Assembly (NCBI GenBank): GCA_019828595.1
Contig: JAHQRK010000054.1
Location: forward strand, 38,514-102,513
From: Aphanomyces cochlioides
Taxonomy: Eukaryota > Oomycota > Saprolegniomycetes > Saprolegniales > Verrucalvaceae
DNA: 64,000 nucleotides
Direction of reading: 5' to 3'
Positions 10,208 to 19,334 of this stretch are shown one piece after another (within the stretch, counting starts at the first letter, position 1; each line of letters begins with the position of its first letter). Made by a program: the position numbers and the translations under genes. The notes under the pieces were generated by a model, which saw only the letters and a program-made list of their open reading frames with translations, did not search any database and had not been told where the DNA came from.

Positions 10208-10918
10208 TTATTGTAAATCCTTGAAATAATTATTCTCTAATTGACTCATTTGACTCTTATTAAATATTCTTAAATTGTTTTGTGTTTCCCATGTTTCATC
10301 ACCTTCAGCCCGCCTTACAAGATACTTATATTTTCCATTCTTGAGCTTTTTGTGATCCAAGATCTTTTCTGCTTCATATATGTTGCCTTCGGCAACTGGC
10401 AATCTACGATTGCTTCTATCATTTGCTTTCCCATTGACATCTGTAGTTTGTGCTTGTACTATTTTAACATCATTAACTGGTTTATAAACAACATGATTGT
10501 TCTTTGAACGTAAATGCATCTGTAGACCATCTAACCCTACAAATTCGTATACTGATTTGGAATATTTTGCACCTTCTTTTTCAAATGGAGTCTTTGGTTT
10601 CAATTTGTAACGCACTGTTGAACCAATGGGTATGTTATTCAAAACATGCTTAGCTATATTTTGGTTATATTCATTTTCAGAAAACACAACTTTCCCATTC
10701 ATTTCGTTTGGTGTCTTATGAAGAGATGAGTGTTCTGTGTCATTATAGTTGGCAATTGCATCGTTGAGATGCTTTTGAGTTAGAACATTGAATATACCAT
10801 TGTCATGCATTTTAGTTAATCTTCCTTTCAACGTTCTAATAAAGCGATCTATCTTTCCTAAGATAGTATGATCGCCAGATTCACCTGCGTAGTGACTTAT
10901 ACGCTCTTTTGTTATCAA
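10208..10918 (-). pseudogene. Retroviral-type integrase, C-terminal half with chromodomain
   Basis: This frame begins inside the integrase core. HYAGESGDHTILGKIDRFIR corresponds to the segment around the third acidic residue of the DDE core (usually ..G..ER or DR.IRTLK). The rest of the core helices follow (DAIANYNDTEHSSLHKTPNEM), then an SH3-like region (IGSTVRYKLKPKTPFEKEG), a linker, and a chromodomain at the C-terminus (YEAEKILDHKKLKNGKYKYL, then WE). The first half of the core, with the first two catalytic Asp, is absent upstream; the divergent polymerase gene starts there instead. The missing N-terminal half sits on the other strand at 13456-13740. The linker contains the 44-bp double-hairpin repeat (10378-10421). 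A TTG at 10918 is only the first possible start; the frame stays open to beyond 10960. Confidence 0.85.
10378..10421. repeat. 44-bp double-hairpin repeat, copy 1 (inside integrase)
   Basis: Identical to 16387-16430 except one base (10406). It holds two small palindromes in a row: GTTGCC-TTC-GGCAAC and GCAATC-TAC-GATTGC. On the minus strand it encodes DRSNRRLPVAEGNI in the linker between integrase core and chromodomain. The same bases in the second copy fall at the end of the ATPase gene, so this is a duplicated unit, not a shared protein motif. Confidence 0.8.
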
Positions 10919-10969
10919 TTCTTGAACCTGTTTGAAGTAATTTATATTTACATATAGATCTGAAAAATA

Positions 10970-13448
10970 ATGTCTACCAAAACCAGTAATGCTATCGAAG
11001 CAACTAGAGCCAAATCAGCCATCTACCAACAAACTAAAGCGCTAGGTCTTCCAGTATCGTGGAATATGAAAGCATCGCAAATTAAAGAAATTCTTAACCG
11101 CCCAAAACGTCAAGATGCTGCTCAAGTCAAAATTGCCTCGATTTATAAAATGTCTAAAGCTAAATCGCAACTAAATGACTTGAAAGCTCTAAAGAAAATT
11201 AACAGATATCAAACAATAACCATCTTGCTTGATCAATTCAAACGTATTCGTCACAACATACACGCTCCAGCAGACAAGAACCTTTTGGTTAATTTTATTG
11301 ATGACGATGGCTCCACTCTTAGAACATATCACTTAAATTCCCATCAAGTAAGCATTGACGAGCTTTATGTCACAGCTCAAAATGAATATACATCGGGTGC
11401 AGACGTTGATCTTCACATTTTACCTACGACAATGGTAACTTTAGAGTGGATTAAAGATCCTAAGCAATCAAGATCTTCGCGAAAAAACTTTTTTCGTTAT
11501 ATGACGAAAGCTGACTACATGCTTGATCAATTTCAAGTGTATCCTGAATCGCCAAATGGACTTCCTAAAGCATCTGAGATTCCATGTTTTTTGTATGCTC
11601 TCGAACAAGCCGGGGTCTCTAAAGTTGTCGTAAACAAGATTAAGCAAATCATGTTCCATTCAGGTATTACAACTAATTTGTTCAAAAAGATTGCGGAGAA
11701 GTTCAAATTGCGTTTAACTGTCAAGACGTATAAGAATAATGACGGAGTTAAAAGTTACAATATCAATAACTACGGTCCATATAGCAAGAACGTAATTAAT
11801 TTAGGTGTGACTCCAAAACATTTTTGCTATTAAGCAAACTAACATTACCTTGAGTTCTCTTAACAATCCAGAACTTGTAAAACAAGAAGGATCAACTGAG
11901 TTCGTTCTTCATAATGGAAGAGTATCTTACAATTCCAAGCGAATCAAGTTTCTCGATAGTTTTGAAGTAATATCTCATCTATATCACAATAGAGATAAGT
12001 TACTTATTCCTATTACACAAAGCAATGTTCCTAAACTACTCAACAATGAGTTTCAAAAAGTTGATTCACTTTGCGAAGAAGACTTTGGTCATGATACTTT
12101 CAGAGAAATTGGCCGTGTCGACGGTAAAATGAAATTTGGTCAATCTCCGTTCAATCAAGTTATGAACAAATAGAAAAAGCAATGTCTATGCCATCTATTG
12201 CTTATGCTATCCAACATAATCAAGGTTGCTTTGACGGATGTTTTGAGCAAAATGGTATCGTACTTGGTTTCATCCGTCAAGCTATTGTCGGAGGACGTGT
12301 TATGACTCAAAATAACAAAAAACACCATGTTAAACATCAATTGGCAAATTTTGATGCAGTATCACTATATCCCTCTGGCCAGTCGATATTACCTGGCTAT
12401 ATAAAAGGTAAAGCAAAATACTTTAAAGATTCTATTCCTGAGAACGCTGATTATTACATCGCACGAGTTCGATTTGACTCAATTGGCAAATACCGAAACT
12501 TTCCTCTTTTGAGCATTCAACATGATGGGACGCGCAATTTTACAAATGACATTACTGGTGAGACAATGATAATTGGTAAGCAAGCACTAGAAGATATTGT
12601 AGAATTCCAAGATGTTAAATACACAATCATTGAAGGTTGCTATTGGAATGATGGTTTTAACACTAAAATCGTAGATGTTGTGAAGGAATTGTTTGAAGAG
12701 AGACTCAAATTGAAGAAGGAAGGCAATCCTCTGCAAGAAGGCATCAAGTTACTACTCAATAGCGCTTATGGAAAATTGATTCAAAAGCCAATCGTAAAAG
12801 AAAAGTTGCTCGTGAAAGGAGCTGACAAAATCAAAGAGCATACAAAAAAGAAGATTCACAAGATGATTTCGAGAACTCCAATCACTGATGATTTGGCTTT
12901 ATTTGAAGAGCACAAGTATCTTTATGAACATTACTCGCCAACACATCTTGGAGTTCAGATTCTTGATTCCTCCAAACACATTATGAATGAAGTTATGTGT
13001 CTTGCTGAAGACATTGAAGCAACATATTTGGTATCAGGACACTGACTCAATGCATATTGATCGTGATGCAATATCTAAACTTGCTGATGCATTCCGCGAC
13101 AAATATGGACGAGAGCTTATTGGAAAGCAAATGGGCCAATTTCACAGTGATTTTGAGCTTGAAGGATCAAAAGGAGAAGTCTTTGCTAAAGAGTCTATCT
13201 TTCTAGGGAAGAAGAGCTACTTGGATGTTCTAGCATGCGAAGGCAATGATGTTGAGGGGCATCATATCCGCATGAAAGGTATTCCAGGAGCACTTTTACA
13301 GCAAAATCCATATGAGGTCTATTTGAATTTATTCGACGGCGAGTCAATGGAATTTGATCTAGCTCAATGTTGCTCAATCGACATTAACACTAAAACGCAG
13401 AGAGTAACGAAAAGATTGAAGTTTATGAGAAAAGTATCATTTCAATAA
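10970..13448 (+). pseudogene. Protein-primed family B DNA polymerase, exonuclease deleted and frameshifted
   Basis: The N-terminal frame (10970-11833) has a helical start and the PCFLYALEQAGV...KIAEKF region seen before the exonuclease in Polinton and giant-virus PolB. After a frame slip near 11830 comes KFLDSFEVISHLYHN (11850-12173). After another slip near 12172 come the polymerase motifs: motif A FDAVSLYPS (near 12350), motif B KLLLNSAYGK (near 12750) and, after a third slip near 13030, motif C YQDTDSMHID. The 3'-5' exonuclease motifs that should lie between FLDSF and motif A are absent, and the spacing is about 200-300 residues too short, so an internal deletion is inferred. Each slip looks like a one-base change. 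Replication role is known for the family; this copy is inactive as read. Confidence 0.85.
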
Positions 13449-13455
13449 GTTTATA

Positions 13456-13740
13456 ATGGAACATTTATTTAATCAGCTATATTTTTCGCCAAAGACTGGA
13501 TTTATTAGTGCTAAAGCTTTGTATAAAAAAGCAAAAGCAATAAACAGTTCTATAACATTAAAACATGTTCGCGACTGGTACAAAAAGCAAACTGAAATTC
13601 AGCAGCACTCTACACAAACCAAGAATCCTAATTCATGGCAGATAGATTTAGCATTCTGGAAGAAGAAGCCAATATTTATTGCAATTAACTACCTCAAGGT
13701 TAAAAAAATGTCAGATTTCTATATGATATCATTTTTTTAA
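13456..13740 (+). pseudogene. Retroviral-type integrase, N-terminal half
   Basis: Starts 7 bases after the polymerase stop. The text LYFSPKTGFISAKALYKKAK, then SITLKHVRDWYKKQ, then SWQIDLAFWKKKPIFIAIN is the N-terminal region and first core strand of integrases from Polintons and virophages. The Asp of WQIDL is the first catalytic residue. The reading then degrades (YLKVKKMSDFYMISFF) and stops, with no second Asp or later core. The complementary C-terminal half is on the opposite strand at 10208-10918. The simplest explanation is one integrase gene broken by an inversion that also flipped the polymerase, with loss of some 60 codons of the mid core. Confidence 0.75.
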
Positions 13741-13769
13741 ATCCACTAATTTATCTGCCATCAAATAAA

Positions 13770-13972
13770 ATGAAAATATTCAATGTTAGAAGTCCGTTTA
13801 TGAAAAAATACAATCAGAAGGCTAAGGAAATGAGGAGAAATTGATTGAAACAATGGAAAACTTAGTGATAGATAAAACTGAGCCAACAACCAGTTTTCAG
13901 CGATATGGGCCAAGTATTGATGAATATAAGCGAAAAAAGAAATTAGAGAAAGCAAAGACATTTGCTCTTTAA
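13770..13972 (+). pseudogene. Small provirus hypothetical gene, frameshifted
   Basis: ATG at 13770 gives MKIFNVRSPFMKKYNQKAKE, which stops near 13845. Shifting one base, the text continues EEKLIETMENLVIDKTEP and ends RYGPSIDEYKRKKKLEKAKT before the TAA at 13970-13972. Total length would be about 67 residues, basic at both ends. It lies between the integrase half and the next structural-type gene. Not recognised; the frame break is a single base. Confidence 0.4.
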
Positions 13973-14102
13973 AACAATTTAATAATATTTTTTTATTTTA
14001 TGTAATACATAGAATATAGAGAAAGGTTATCTGTAGACGTAGTCGAAAGACAAGCTTCCAACCCTATCATAGTAATATAGAATTCGTGTAAATCAAAGAA
14101 GT

Positions 14103-14576
14103 ATGAAAGGAAGCGGAAATTACAAAGTTGTTCACGTATCATCGTCGATCTCAAAGAAAAAACTTTCTAAAGCTCTTAAAGGGGGCACAATCACTTTGAG
14201 TAAAAATGACTTAGAAGGTACTCACCCAGTTCTTTTACATCCTGAGAACGCAAAAAAGGTTATCGCTGCTCAAAAGGGAAAACGTGGAGTTAGACTGGAC
14301 GTTACTCACGGTGAAATTCATCACGATATTGAACATCGTCAAGGAAGTTCGCTGTGGGATTCTATCAAGAGTGGTTTAAGCACGGCTTGGAATAGCGTGA
14401 CTAAACCTGTTCTAAGTGGGGTTGGGGATGCTGTGGCTTATAGTAACCCTGAGTTAGCTGGCTTGCGAGAAGGTATTCGTAATCTTAGTGGCATTGGTTT
14501 CAAAGGCTCTCAGGCTGCGAAAGACCGTATGGCTGCTGTTAGATCCAAACGTAAAGCTGGTTCGTTCAAGTTATAA
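14103..14576 (+). CDS. Provirus conserved structural-type protein (amphipathic, basic tail)
   Basis: Intact frame of 157 codons. Residues 1-80 contain KALKGGTITLSKNDLEGTHP, then LLHPENAKKVIAAQKGKRGV. This is a pattern I associate with small conserved proteins of Polintons and Polinton-like viruses (LKGG.. RLS..L.G, then KGKGVR). Residues 85-115 (SLWDSIKSGLSTAWNSVTKP, VLSG) form a potential amphipathic membrane-active helix like adenovirus pVI-type minor proteins. The C-terminus is basic (RMAAVRSKRKAGSFKL). A role inside the capsid is inferred from family context, not shown. The downstream gap to the GIY-YIG gene is 77 bp. Confidence 0.55.
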   Translation: MKGSGNYKVVHVSSSISKKKLSKALKGGTITLSKNDLEGTHPVLLHPENAKKVIAAQKGKRGVRLDVTHGEIHHDIEHRQGSSLWDSIKSGLSTAWNSVTKPVLSGVGDAVAYSNPELAGLREGIRNLSGIGFKGSQAAKDRMAAVRSKRKAGSFKL

Positions 14577-14623
14577 AGGTGTAAAAATACCCTTTTACGT
14601 TTGATCATAAGCTTTAAAATTCT

Positions 14624-14632
14624 TATATATAT
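14624..14632 (+). promoter_or_regulatory. TATATA-type provirus promoter element upstream of the GIY-YIG gene
   Basis: An alternating TATATATAT run lies 22-30 bases before the ATG at 14654. Similar runs stand before the 9357-10169 gene (10191-10199), the ATPase (17137-17144), the fibre (17151-17156) and the major capsid gene (21041-21046), always 15-40 bases from the start. This spacing suggests a shared viral-type promoter, but the AT-rich background weakens the case. Confidence 0.4.
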
Positions 14633-14653
14633 ATAACCTATAGCATATACGTT

Positions 14654-15262
14654 ATGACTGAGTTAAAACGAGGAATTATCTATAAAATTGTACATACTCA
14701 GTCTGATATATGCTATGTAGGTATGACGATGGATAGATTATCAAAGAGATTTCAAGGTCATAAAAATGATTGTAAAAGTAGCCATCAAAAGACGAGTTGT
14801 TGTTCTATCTATCCTTATATGCGTGAATACGGAGTTGAAAACTTTAAAATTATGGCAATCAAAGAATATCAAGTCGTTGATAAGCAACATTTGAAAGTTT
14901 ATGAAACTCTTTGGATCAATAAATTAAGATGTGTTAATAAAGTTCCATCGTTTAATCCAATTCCTAAGAAAGAGTATAAAAAAGTGCATCGGGGAAATAA
15001 CAAAGACAAAATAGCTGAAGCAGGTAAGGAATACTATGAAAAGAACAAAGAAATAATCTCTATTAAATCAAAAATTTATAGAGACAACAACAAAGAAAAG
15101 ATGGTTGAAAAGAGTATGATATATTGTGAAAACAACAAAGAAGCGATTAAAGCAAAAAAATCAGAAAAATACGTCTGCGTATGTGGTAGCCATTATACAG
15201 ATAGTCATAAAGCTCGACATATCAGAACAGCAAAACATCAAGCTTTTGTAAATAATCAGTAG
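14654..15262 (+). CDS. GIY-YIG endonuclease with C-terminal zinc-finger-like tail
   Basis: Intact 202-codon frame. GIIYKIVHTQSDICYVGMT is the GIY...YIG-like beta strand pair at residues 6-24 (here IYKI and CYVG). RLSKRFQGHKND carries the catalytic Arg and His. SSIYPYMREYG-like text follows, and VYETLWINKLR carries the conserved Glu near residue 88. Three lysine/asparagine-rich helical repeats follow (YYEKNKEIISIKSKIYRDNN, then NNKEK and NNKEA), ending in CVCGSHYTDSHKARHIRTAK, which looks like a Cys2His2-type finger. Such nucleases are frequent in virophages, Polinton-like viruses and giant viruses, as homing or recombination enzymes. All key residues seem present, so it may still be active despite the decayed neighbours. 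Confidence 0.8.
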   Translation: MTELKRGIIYKIVHTQSDICYVGMTMDRLSKRFQGHKNDCKSSHQKTSCCSIYPYMREYGVENFKIMAIKEYQVVDKQHLKVYETLWINKLRCVNKVPSFNPIPKKEYKKVHRGNNKDKIAEAGKEYYEKNKEIISIKSKIYRDNNKEKMVEKSMIYCENNKEAIKAKKSEKYVCVCGSHYTDSHKARHIRTAKHQAFVNNQ

Positions 15263-15336
15263 TAAAAAAATATACATCTATATAGTAGAATACCCAACAA
15301 TGTTTTTGATCTATCTCTCATAAAAAAACTAATCAA

Positions 15337-15465
15337 ATGAAAGAAGCTCAAATACAACGACATCTAAACCCGTTTAAAAGAAACAGGTATATTTGTGAAT
15401 ATAGTCATCAAAGATCATTTGGACATAAAAAAACAATGATTAAAATTGAAAGAGATGAAATTTAG
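15337..15465 (+). CDS. Small basic ORF in provirus (42 residues)
   Basis: ATG at 15337 reads MKEAQIQRHLNPFKRNRYIC and ends in MIKIERDEI before TAG. It fills most of the gap between the GIY-YIG nuclease and the convergent minor capsid gene and ends 2 bases before that gene's stop. The basic, aromatic composition is protein-like, but the length makes it uncertain. No family recognised. Confidence 0.3.
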   Translation: MKEAQIQRHLNPFKRNRYICEYSHQRSFGHKKTMIKIERDEI

Positions 15466-15467
15466 AT

Positions 15468-16328
15468 TTAATCTAATTTTTTTTCTCTAATAATCAACTG
15501 AATCAAGATTTGAGTATCTTCAAATTTGACAATATTATAATTCTGATCGCAAATTACGATTTCTATGTAAGGTCTTGAGCCATCTGAGATCGAAACCCAA
15601 GAGTACTCAGAATATCGAACATCAATTACATCTCCGATACTTGTATTTTGAGATGTGAAAGATGTTAAAACATCGGGAACAGATGTGTATGGATTATTGA
15701 CCAAATTGCAACGAACTAAATAGCTTGAAACAGGATTTACTTGTGGTGTAAAACTGCTTAAGAATGATTGAGCAGTAGTTTGCTGACTTGATGGGAATGT
15801 TCCAGTTTGATAACCAATGATTAAATTGAATCCACTTGGAATCACAATCTGAGGTGTATATCCTCCTGTTGGAGAACCACTTGAATATAATCCTGAAGAA
15901 GGTAGCGACCAACCTGTCTGTAGAGTTACTGGAGTTGGTATTAAGTCAATTTGACAACTGTAATATGTTGCATTCTCAGAAATATTTACATATACTACGT
16001 TATTACCATTGGAGTCAATCAGATATGCTCCAGCAGAAATTAATTTAGAAGCTACATAATTTTGGACATCAGCATAACTGTAATAACCATTAGGTAAAGT
16101 GATAGAAAAAGTTGATGTGGAGGAGCCATATGGAACAATAATTTGGAAGATATTATTTCCATACAAGGTTGAATTAATATTGAATTGAGAATTATACAAT
16201 TGAATAGAAGAAACAGCAATTTGCATATTGCTAAAATTAACTGAGCTATTTCCAAATGAATATCTTAGCGTATTGTTAAAACCATTTTTCACAATATTAG
16301 TTGCGTTGAGAACAATTACTGAGCTCAT
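15468..16328 (-). CDS. Minor capsid protein (penton, single jelly roll)
   Basis: Intact 286-codon frame. The N-terminal half is rich in Ser, Asn and beta-branched residues: SSIQLYNSQFNINSTLYGNN, then ITLPNGYYSYADVQNYVASK, as in the penton/minor capsid of Polinton-like viruses (I.LP.G.YS..D.N.Y). Later FNLIIGYQTGTFPSS, then FLSSFTPQVNPVSSYLVRCN, LVNNPYTSVPDVLTSFT and a closing strand with DQNYNIVKFEDTQILIQL match the same family in order. It forms the fivefold capsomers of the icosahedral shell together with the major capsid. No break is visible. Upstream lies a direct repeat of CTTATGTTATG and the double-hairpin repeat at 16387-16430. Confidence 0.8.
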   Translation of the reverse strand: MSSVIVLNATNIVKNGFNNTLRYSFGNSSVNFSNMQIAVSSIQLYNSQFNINSTLYGNNIFQIIVPYGSSTSTFSITLPNGYYSYADVQNYVASKLISAGAYLIDSNGNNVVYVNISENATYYSCQIDLIPTPVTLQTGWSLPSSGLYSSGSPTGGYTPQIVIPSGFNLIIGYQTGTFPSSQQTTAQSFLSSFTPQVNPVSSYLVRCNLVNNPYTSVPDVLTSFTSQNTSIGDVIDVRYSEYSWVSISDGSRPYIEIVICDQNYNIVKFEDTQILIQLIIREKKLD

Positions 16329-16386
16329 TTTCTTATGTTATGCTTATGTTATGTTATACCACTTATTTATTATTTGATTGAAATTA

Positions 16387-16430
16387 ATATGTTGCCTTCG
16401 GCAACTGGCAATCTCCGATTGCTTCTATCA
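16387..16430. repeat. 44-bp double-hairpin repeat, copy 2 (ATPase 3' end)
   Basis: Matches 10378-10421 with one mismatch (16415). The ATPase stop codon (16428-16430 on minus) lies within the last bases of the repeat, and the rest lies between that gene and the minor capsid start at 16328. It could act as a transcript-end hairpin here. In the other copy it is inside a coding region, which suggests insertion of a mobile palindromic unit. Confidence 0.8.
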
Positions 16431-17108
16431 AAGTGCATTCAAATCAATTTTCTTACCAAAGTTATATCTGAGTTCTTGATTTACAGAATCAACAAAGAGA
16501 CATTGTCCCTTGCTCTCAGTCGCTTTATTGTATGCTTTAATCATCTTATCTTCATCCACCCCAGGAATATTGAAGTCCTTACATACCATTTGAAGATCCC
16601 TTTTGCTATTCGCTTTCAAAATAAATACATATTCACTATTTAACCGAATCATCTTGTCTGTAGCAAAATAACTATGGGCAAGGAAGCAAGTTGATAGCAA
16701 ATGATGTCTTCCACGAGTGAAAAAGTGGCTAAATAAGTCTTTTTGTAATTTTTTGTCATTTGAGTAGTCACCTATGATAACTAATTGTAATGAGCCATTA
16801 TTTGGAATATCATCAACGGAAGACGGATTATCTGGATCATAAATAGTGATAAAGTCTTTTAATTTATCTCGCAAGTAATTAAATAGTTCCTGATCAGGAT
16901 TTCTTGCTATAATGTGTAAATGACTATAAATATGAGGTGAGTGTTTAAGAATATGAAAAATTAGGTTCGTTTTAACCGAATAGCTTGGCCCAAGAATAAT
17001 CGCTTTGAAAAGATTTTGAATTTTTAGATCTTTATTGATACCGTGAGACTTACTTTTATAGGCCTTCGGTAATTTACCGCCCCAGTTCTCTATTTCATTT
17101 AAGCTCAT
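16428..17108 (-). pseudogene. FtsK/HerA-type packaging ATPase with degraded active site
   Basis: The frame is open for 226 codons and follows the A32-like packaging ATPase of Polinton-like viruses: ILGPSYSVKTNLIFHIL (P-loop region), LHIIARNPDQELFNYLRDKL, LQLVIIGDYSND (Walker B region), FFTRGRHHLLSTCFLAHSYF, KMIRLNSEYVFILK. The usual P-loop is GPSGSGKT; here two glycines are replaced (GPSYSVKT). Walker B normally has two acidic residues after the hydrophobics; here the first is Gly (IIGD). The sensor SQSYF is AHSYF. These changes should abolish ATP hydrolysis, so I class it as a pseudogene although no stop interrupts it. The C-terminus is set by the repeat at 16387-16430. Motor function is known for the family. 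Confidence 0.8.
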
Positions 17109-17191
17109 TTATTAGACAACTGATAAAAATCTTTTTTATATATTTTACAATATATACTTCTTTCTTTCAACACTATTGAAAACCCGAGAAT

Positions 17192-19334
17192 ATGAGTGGG
17201 ATTATAGCTAATAAACCTATTCAAAACAGTTCACCATACAATCCAGCTAATTACACCAGCAATGATTATCTTAAATCAAGTGATCCAAGAGTTTCATATA
17301 TCAGTAATGTAACACCTGGTCAAGCAAGTGCTAAAAAAGCATTAATCTTAGATTCGGGGCTTTCAATCGTTGGAGTCAATTCAATGGCAGTTGGAAAATC
17401 AATTGCAAATCACAAAATAGATTGCTCGGGGACAATAAATGCGGCAACTTATCGTATCAATGATACTCTCGCAGATTTAACTCTTTTAAAAAATATTTCA
17501 CCTGGTGTTGGAACAGCTAATCGATCACTTGTATTAGATTCCAATGGTTCTATAAATTCTATTAATACTTTGAGCGTTATTATATATCGATTAATGGAAC
17601 GCTTCTATCTTCGACTGAAGCTGGATATATTAGCAGTATCACGACAGGAAGCGCTTCAGCAAGCAAAGCTCTTGTACTTGATTCATCCAGAAACATTTCA
17701 AATATTAATTCATTAACTTCATCTAAGCTTGCGTGTAATGGATTTTTGAATTTCAACAATCAATTCATTGGATCAAATCATACATTATCAACAAATTGGA
17801 TTTCGCTGTATGACAATGCTATTTATTTCCGAAATAAAGACGGAGGAGATGCCAATCATGGCTTAATGTATGCTGGATACGGAAATAATTCATGGAATAG
17901 CGGTAAGGGTTTTGGAAACCCTTCGAATGGAGTAGATGGACCAGTATTATTCGGAAATCAAGGAGTAATGATCGGTAATTTGAAAGGAGCAAATTCAGAA
18001 ATGGTATGCGCAACAATTATGGGAACTACTAATTTGTTTGGAAAAGCCAATGTAAATAGTCCATCTATTATTTAAGTCAAGTAAATATTCAATCGCTTGG
18101 TCAGCATATCGGATTTATAAATGATTCCAATAATTATGCAACATTTGCTTGTTTAGGTGATGCCAGAGTTTCGCTTACTTGTAATAGTTTAACATCAACC
18201 CCAACTGCTTTCCAATATTGGTTTGATAGTCCGTCTAATTCGAGCGTACCAAGATTTTCACTAAGTGGAGGAAGTCCGCCGGCATCTACTGGATCTAATT
18301 TTAGATTAAATTTAGGAAATACATCAGGAGATATTCAAATTGTATTGTATAATCAGAACAATTTATCGCCTTCATACGGATTTGGTGTAAATAATAATTC
18401 AATCCAATATGTTTGTGCTGGAGCATCCGGTCATAGATTTTATAATTCTTCAGGGTTATCAGGAGTTGGATCAAACATAAATATTGGTACGTTGAATGCT
18501 GTTATAGATGTCAATGGTAATGTTGTAGCTTCTTCGGGATTTAGAGCATTAGGAACTAACGCTGCTTATACTGGCTCTGGCGCAGAAATAGAATATAATG
18601 GAGGAGTAGCTGCATTTTTTGGATATAATCGTTCGACTTTGATGAATGTAACTGCTAGAGTAGGGCAAACTCTTTACGTAACAGGTTCAACTGGCTATGT
18701 TGGTGTTGGGACTTCAGCTGCTTCGTGTCCATTTCATGTTGTAGGAACAAACACGCAAACAACAGCTTCTAATTTTGGATTTTTGGCAGCGGGGGGAGCA
18801 GGCTCGGCCACGGCATTTACAAATAGAGCATTTTCAATTCGATCTGATGGAGGAATTTATGTTACAAGCGGTGAAATCGACGTGACTTCTGATGAATATT
18901 TCAAAGAAAACATAAATATAATTACAGATGACTTAGCTGATAAATTCATAAATAAAATAAACCCAATCAAATTTAACAACAAAGAATCAACCTATAAACA
19001 TTATGGCTACTCAGCTCAAGAATTGGTGAAAAATAAAATTGATATTGTTGTGGGATCTACTCAAACTGATGAACCATTAGATGAACGGAAATTAATCAAT
19101 GATGAAGGAGAAGAAATCATTATACCAGAAAATACAAGATTAATAGTTAATTTACTGTCAACTATTCCATTGCTTCATAAAGCACTTCAAATATCTAATA
19201 GTAGAATTGATGCTTTAGAACAACAAATTGCTGAATTAAAAAAAATTGAAGCAATTCTAAGCTCGCTTAGTATATCTTTCTTTTTGTGTGTGTTTAGGTC
19301 CAATGATGAATTTCACCAGTTAAGCGATCAATAG
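17192..19334 (+). pseudogene. Fibre / receptor-binding-type protein with Peptidase_S74 chaperone domain, frameshifted
   Basis: Three frames in order make one long protein. The first (17192 to about 17580) and the continuation to about 18065 have repeats of the type TPGQASAKKALILDS, SPGVGTANRSLVLDSNG and TTGSASASKALVLDSS, each followed by I..IN.L. A Gly/Asn/Ser-rich beta region follows. The last frame (about 18081-19334) ends with SDEYFKENINIITDDLADKF, YGYSAQELVKNKIDIV and a coiled coil ISNSRIDALEQQIAELKKIE. That is the Peptidase_S74 intramolecular chaperone of trimeric fibres (DxxxKENI, G..AQE, C-terminal coil). Breaks lie near 17580 and 18070. A surface spike for attachment is inferred from the domain. 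It overlaps the convergent capsid gene by 15 bases. Confidence 0.75.

Noticed and set aside
16335..16643. 102-codon plus-strand frame over the ATPase 3' end
   Set aside because: Antisense of the ATPase gene and of the double-hairpin repeat; composition is typical of AT-rich shadow frames.
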